Source of the DNA: Pseudomonadota bacterium
Lineage (GTDB): Bacteria; Pseudomonadota; Gammaproteobacteria; UBA9214
DNA: 64,000 nucleotides
Assembly (NCBI GenBank): GCA_041395565.1
Contig: JAWLAI010000003.1
Coordinates: forward strand, 496,001-560,000
Direction of reading: 5' to 3'
How positions within the stretch are numbered: position 1 is the stretch's first letter; the number at the start of each line of letters is the position of its first letter. Under the pieces are notes generated by a model. It searched no databases. It had not been told where the DNA came from and was given only the letters and a program-made list of their open reading frames with translations. Both the position numbers and the translations under genes were made by a program. Shown here piece by piece: positions 60,016-64,000 of this stretch.

Positions 60016-61350
60016 TTAAAGCCCCTCCGCCACGAGCATCGCGTTGATCTGCATCAGGTCGTCCTCGGCGAGTATGCCGGCGGCCTGTTTCAGGCGCAGC
60101 GTGCTGAGCAGGTAGTCGTAGCGCGAGCGGGCATGGTCGCGGCGGGCGCGCAGCAGTTCGCGCTGGGCGTCGAGCACGTCGACGATATCGCGCGTACCGA
60201 CATCGAAGCCCGATTTCGCGGCCTCGTAGGCCTTCTGGTTGGATTCGATCGCGACCTCCAGGGCATTGACCCGGCTGATGCCGCTGACCACGCCGCGGTA
60301 GTTGTCGCGGGTCTGCCGTTCCGTCGCGCGGTACTGTTGCTCCTGTACTTCCCGCGCCTGTTCGTAGCGTTGACGCTGTTCGCGCGTGCGCGAGGTGACG
60401 GCGCCGCCCTGGTAGAGCGGCAGGTTGAGCTGCAGCCCGACGCTGCCGTCGTTGCGCTCCAGCGGGGTGGAGGTCAGTCCACCGAAATTACTGTCTCTGT
60501 AACTGTAATCCGCGGTCAGGTCGAGGGCAGGAAAGTGTCCGGAGTTTTGTACCTGGATTTCCTGCTTGGCGGTTTCGGCGGCCGCCTGCGCTGCCAGCAT
60601 CAGCGGATTCTGCTCGATGGCCGAGCGCACCCACTGATCCTGGTCGGCCGGCTCCGGTGCCTGCAGCGGAATGTGCTCGCCGAGCAGGGCCAGTGTTTCC
60701 GGCATCGATCCGGTCAGTTCGCGCAGCGCCTCGTGTGCGTCGGCCAGCTGCTGTTCGGCGGTGATCTCGTCGCTGACCGCGATGTCGTAGGCCGCCTGGG
60801 CCTTGAGCTTGTCGGTGATGGCCGCCAGGCCCACCTCGAAGCGCTGCTGGGCCTGGTCCAGCGTGCGCGTCAGCGCCGCCTTGTCGGCCTGCACGAAGGC
60901 CAGGTTGTCGCGTGAGCCCAGGATATCGAAATACGCGTTCGCCACGCGCAGGATCAGGTCCTGCTGGGCCGCGGTGAAGGTGGCATCCGCCTGTGCGATG
61001 CGACTGTCGGCCTGCTTGAGCTGGATGAAGCGTTCGCGGTGGAACAGGGGCTGGGTCAGGCTGATCGTGTAGAGCTTGTTGGTTGCGTAGGTGGTCGGAC
61101 CGCCGGAGCGCGGATCGTAGCTGTCGCGCGTCACGGTGCCGCCGAGCCCCACCTCGGGCAGCAGCCCGGCGCGGCTTTGCGGTTTCACCTCCAGTGCGGC
61201 CCGGTGCTCTGCGCTCGCGGCCAGGTACTGGGGGTCGGCCGCCAGCGCCTGCCGATAGACCGTGGCGAGGTCGTCGGCGCAGGCCGGGCCCGCGCCCAGC
61301 AGGACGCCGGACAGGAGAACCACCTTGATCGATTGCATCTTGCGCAGCAT
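60016..61350 (-). CDS. tolC: TolC-family outer-membrane channel
   Basis: 444 residues from ATG 61350, with AGGAACAAGG upstream. Signal peptide (SIKVVLLSGVLLGAGPACA) and two tandem OEP repeats: DDLATVYRQALAADPQYLAA, and the later KAYEAAKSGFDVGTRDIVDVLDAQRELLRARRD, with long coiled-coil alpha-barrel segments. Forms the outer membrane exit duct for type I secretion and multidrug efflux. In an operon after a rhodanese and a pcm-like gene. Confidence 0.94.
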   Translation of the reverse strand: MLRKMQSIKVVLLSGVLLGAGPACADDLATVYRQALAADPQYLAASAEHRAALEVKPQSRAGLLPEVGLGGTVTRDSYDPRSGGPTTYATNKLYTISLTQPLFHRERFIQLKQADSRIAQADATFTAAQQDLILRVANAYFDILGSRDNLAFVQADKAALTRTLDQAQQRFEVGLAAITDKLKAQAAYDIAVSDEITAEQQLADAHEALRELTGSMPETLALLGEHIPLQAPEPADQDQWVRSAIEQNPLMLAAQAAAETAKQEIQVQNSGHFPALDLTADYSYRDSNFGGLTSTPLERNDGSVGLQLNLPLYQGGAVTSRTREQRQRYEQAREVQEQQYRATERQTRDNYRGVVSGISRVNALEVAIESNQKAYEAAKSGFDVGTRDIVDVLDAQRELLRARRDHARSRYDYLLSTLRLKQAAGILAEDDLMQINAMLVAEGL

Positions 61351-61394
61351 AGCCTTGTTCCTGCTGTAGCGGGATCCTGCCCCCGGCGTTCCGG

Positions 61395-61715
61395 TCAATA
61401 GGTCGGCAGACTCGTATCCGTGTGGCGCGCCCAGGCGTCGATGCCACCGCGCAGGTTGATGACCTTGTCGAAGCCCTGGGCCTTCAGGTACAGGGCGACC
61501 TGCCGGCTGCGAATGCCATGGTGGCAGATTACGACGATCTCTTGGTTCGCATCAAGCGAGGCGGCCTCGACGGGGATCTGGCGCATGGGGATAAGCCGGG
61601 AGCCCTCGAGGTGGACAATGTTGTATTCCCAGGGTTCCCGCACATCCAGCAGCAGGGGCCTGGCCGGCGCACTCTCGAGGTACGCCTTGCACTCGTCGGG
61701 GGTCATCTCGCGCAT
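61395..61715 (-). CDS. Rhodanese-like domain protein
   Basis: 106 residues, single domain. MREMTPDECKAYLE, then LLLDVREPWEYNIVHLEGS, active-site loop CHHGIRS (catalytic Cys plus the RS of sulfurtransferases) and GFDKVINLRGGIDAWA. Accepts or transfers sulfane sulfur. Conserved between pcm-like and tolC genes in gammaproteobacteria. Starts 15 bases after the methyltransferase stop. Confidence 0.92.
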   Translation of the reverse strand: MREMTPDECKAYLESAPARPLLLDVREPWEYNIVHLEGSRLIPMRQIPVEAASLDANQEIVVICHHGIRSRQVALYLKAQGFDKVINLRGGIDAWARHTDTSLPTY

Positions 61716-61730
61716 GGACTGCCGGACCGG

Positions 61731-62393
61731 TCAGAAGTCGAAGGATTCGGGTAGCGGGGCGTTGATCAGGGGTGGAATGCAGGTCTCGAACAGGGATTCG
61801 CTGATCCAGTTGTTGGCGTTGATGCGGGTGATGAGGCGCGCTTCCATGATCGGCAGCTGGCCGGTGATGACAAACAGCCGGCCGCCGTTCTCGAGATTGT
61901 CGAAGTACTGCCGGTCCAGCAACGGCAGCGAGCCGGTAACGGCGATCACGTCGAAGCGCAGGTCCGTACCGATCTCGTGCAGGCCGTCGCCCGTGTGCAG
62001 GGTGACGTTGTCGACAGCGAGCTCGCCCAGGCTTGCAGCGGCCGCAGCGGCGAGTTCCGGCAGGATCTCGAAGCTGGTGACATGGCGGCCGAGCCGGGCC
62101 AGGCACGCGGTCAGATAGCCGCTGCCGGTGCCGATCTCGAGCACGCTGTCCTCCGCCCGGATGGCCAGTGCCTGCAGCAGCCGGCCCTCGACGTTGGGTT
62201 TCATCATGACCTGGTCGTGGCCGAGCGGGATGTTGGTGTCGGCAAAGGCCAGCCCGCGATAGCGCTCCGGCACGAAGGCCTCGCGCGGGACATGCGCCAT
62301 GGCCTCCAGGACCTGGGGGTCGAGCACCTCCCAGGGCCGGATCTGCTGCACGATCATGTTGAAGCGTGCCTGTTCGATTTCTGCCGGTTCCAT
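61731..62393 (-). CDS. Protein-L-isoaspartate O-methyltransferase family protein
   Basis: 220 residues from ATG 62393 (MEPAEIEQARFNMIVQQIRP); in-frame alternatives are ATG 62396 and TTG-type 62414. SAM motif I VLEIGTGSGYLTACLARLG, DTNIPLGHDQVMMKPNVEG and FDVIAVTGSLPLLDRQYF match the Pcm family. The members found upstream of tolC have a divergent active site (the substrate Ser region is IPLGHDQVMM), so repair of isoaspartyl proteins is likely but not proven. First gene of the leftward unit. Confidence 0.88.
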   Translation of the reverse strand: MEPAEIEQARFNMIVQQIRPWEVLDPQVLEAMAHVPREAFVPERYRGLAFADTNIPLGHDQVMMKPNVEGRLLQALAIRAEDSVLEIGTGSGYLTACLARLGRHVTSFEILPELAAAAAASLGELAVDNVTLHTGDGLHEIGTDLRFDVIAVTGSLPLLDRQYFDNLENGGRLFVITGQLPIMEARLITRINANNWISESLFETCIPPLINAPLPESFDF

Positions 62394-62560
62394 CATGCCT
62401 GCTGCCGGTTGCATTCAACGGCAGCCAAGGGTACGGACTTTGTCCCGTGCTGGCAATAATCTGGCTGGGGTAGGCGGGCGGTATGTTTTTGGAAACAACA
62501 TGTTGCATAAATCCGCGGCGGCAGTGTTGTTGCAAAGCAGGAAACCTTTCGTTACCGTGT

Positions 62561-62639
62561 ATCCCCGGCTGGGGGTGCCCGCTGCGGGCTGAGACATACC
62601 CTTGGAACCTGACCCGGGTCATGCCGGCGTAGGGAAGCT
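62561..62639 (+). promoter_or_regulatory. TPP riboswitch (THI element)
   Basis: The conserved THI-box runs from CCCGGCTGGGGGTGCCCG to GAAGCTC: it contains GGGCTGAGAC (TPP binding pyrimidine sensor CUGAGA at 62589-62594), CCTTGGAACCTGACCCGGGT and the GCGTAGGGAAGCT 3' part. It begins 130 bases before the thiC ATG, the usual spacing. High thiamine pyrophosphate should reduce thiC expression, probably by sequestering translation signals. Confidence 0.95.
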
Positions 62640-62690
62640 CGAGCACTCGCCGGCGCACTGCCTTTGTTCATCGCAATGAGGACGGCCGTT

Positions 62691-64000
<1,310 letters not shown>

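Overview
The window is a high-GC (by eye about 65 %) bacterial chromosome segment, almost fully coding. It most likely comes from a gammaproteobacterium outside the enterics. Evidence: the Pseudomonas-like order radC / coaBC-dut-algC-argB ... pyrE / exonuclease III at the crc position; the pilT-pilU pair divergent from proC-yggT-yggU; gammaproteobacterial lipopolysaccharide genes (msbA, lpxL-type acyltransferase, waaA); and a thiC gene behind a TPP riboswitch. A Chromatiales-like lineage is a reasonable guess, but no rRNA or other decisive marker is present. No tRNA, rRNA, CRISPR array, transposase or prophage gene was seen.

Layout. 0-9.5 kb: end of groL, coaD, a YfhL-type ferredoxin coupled to a lipoprotein gamma-glutamyltransferase, then a leftward run of small enzymes and hypotheticals (methyltransferase, 4-TM protein, SGNH hydrolase, GST, a PEP-CTERM-like surface protein, a lipoprotein, mutM). 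9.4-13.7 kb: a block of palindromes and a translationally coupled Gld-type ABC export operon (ATPase, permease, GldG-like protein, DUF4340 protein). 14-26.3 kb: hydantoinase-A-like gene, rpmB-rpmG, radC, coaBC-dut-algC-argB, a DUF4124 coiled-coil protein, a TauE/SafE exporter, pyrE and an ExoIII family gene. 26.6-30.5 kb: small protein, ampG, yggU, yggT, proC. 30.8-36.4 kb: twitching ATPases pilT and pilU, a PyrK-like reductase, a sugar epimerase and a third PilT-type ATPase carrying a 3' frameshift. 36.4-40.4 kb: glnE and ilvE.

40.5-59.3 kb is a surface-polysaccharide/LPS region. msbA and a series of glycosyltransferases flank a leftward CDP-sugar cassette (rfbF, rfbG, 3,5-epimerase, C-methyltransferase, DegT aminotransferase, GNAT acyltransferase, CmcI-type hydroxylase/methyltransferase, broken GT2). 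After it come a heptosyltransferase-like GT9, a GT10 fucosyltransferase-like protein, a lipid A acyltransferase and waaA. About 47.0-50.6 kb is visibly poorer in GC and looks acquired. The cassette can be read as a route to a CDP-activated, C-methylated, amino and N-acylated 6-deoxysugar.

59.3-64 kb: a hemerythrin-like protein, a repeat-bearing gap, then leftward pcm-like methyltransferase, rhodanese and tolC, and finally the TPP riboswitch with the first two thirds of thiC, cut by the window edge.

Several dispersed non-coding repeats occupy gene ends: three REP-like palindromes, a degenerate CGC/AAAG family, one 'SSFRRKPE'-type repeat and a triple-hairpin element. Two probable single-base frameshifts (near 35220 and 47361) lie in short homopolymers and could be either real or sequencing errors.
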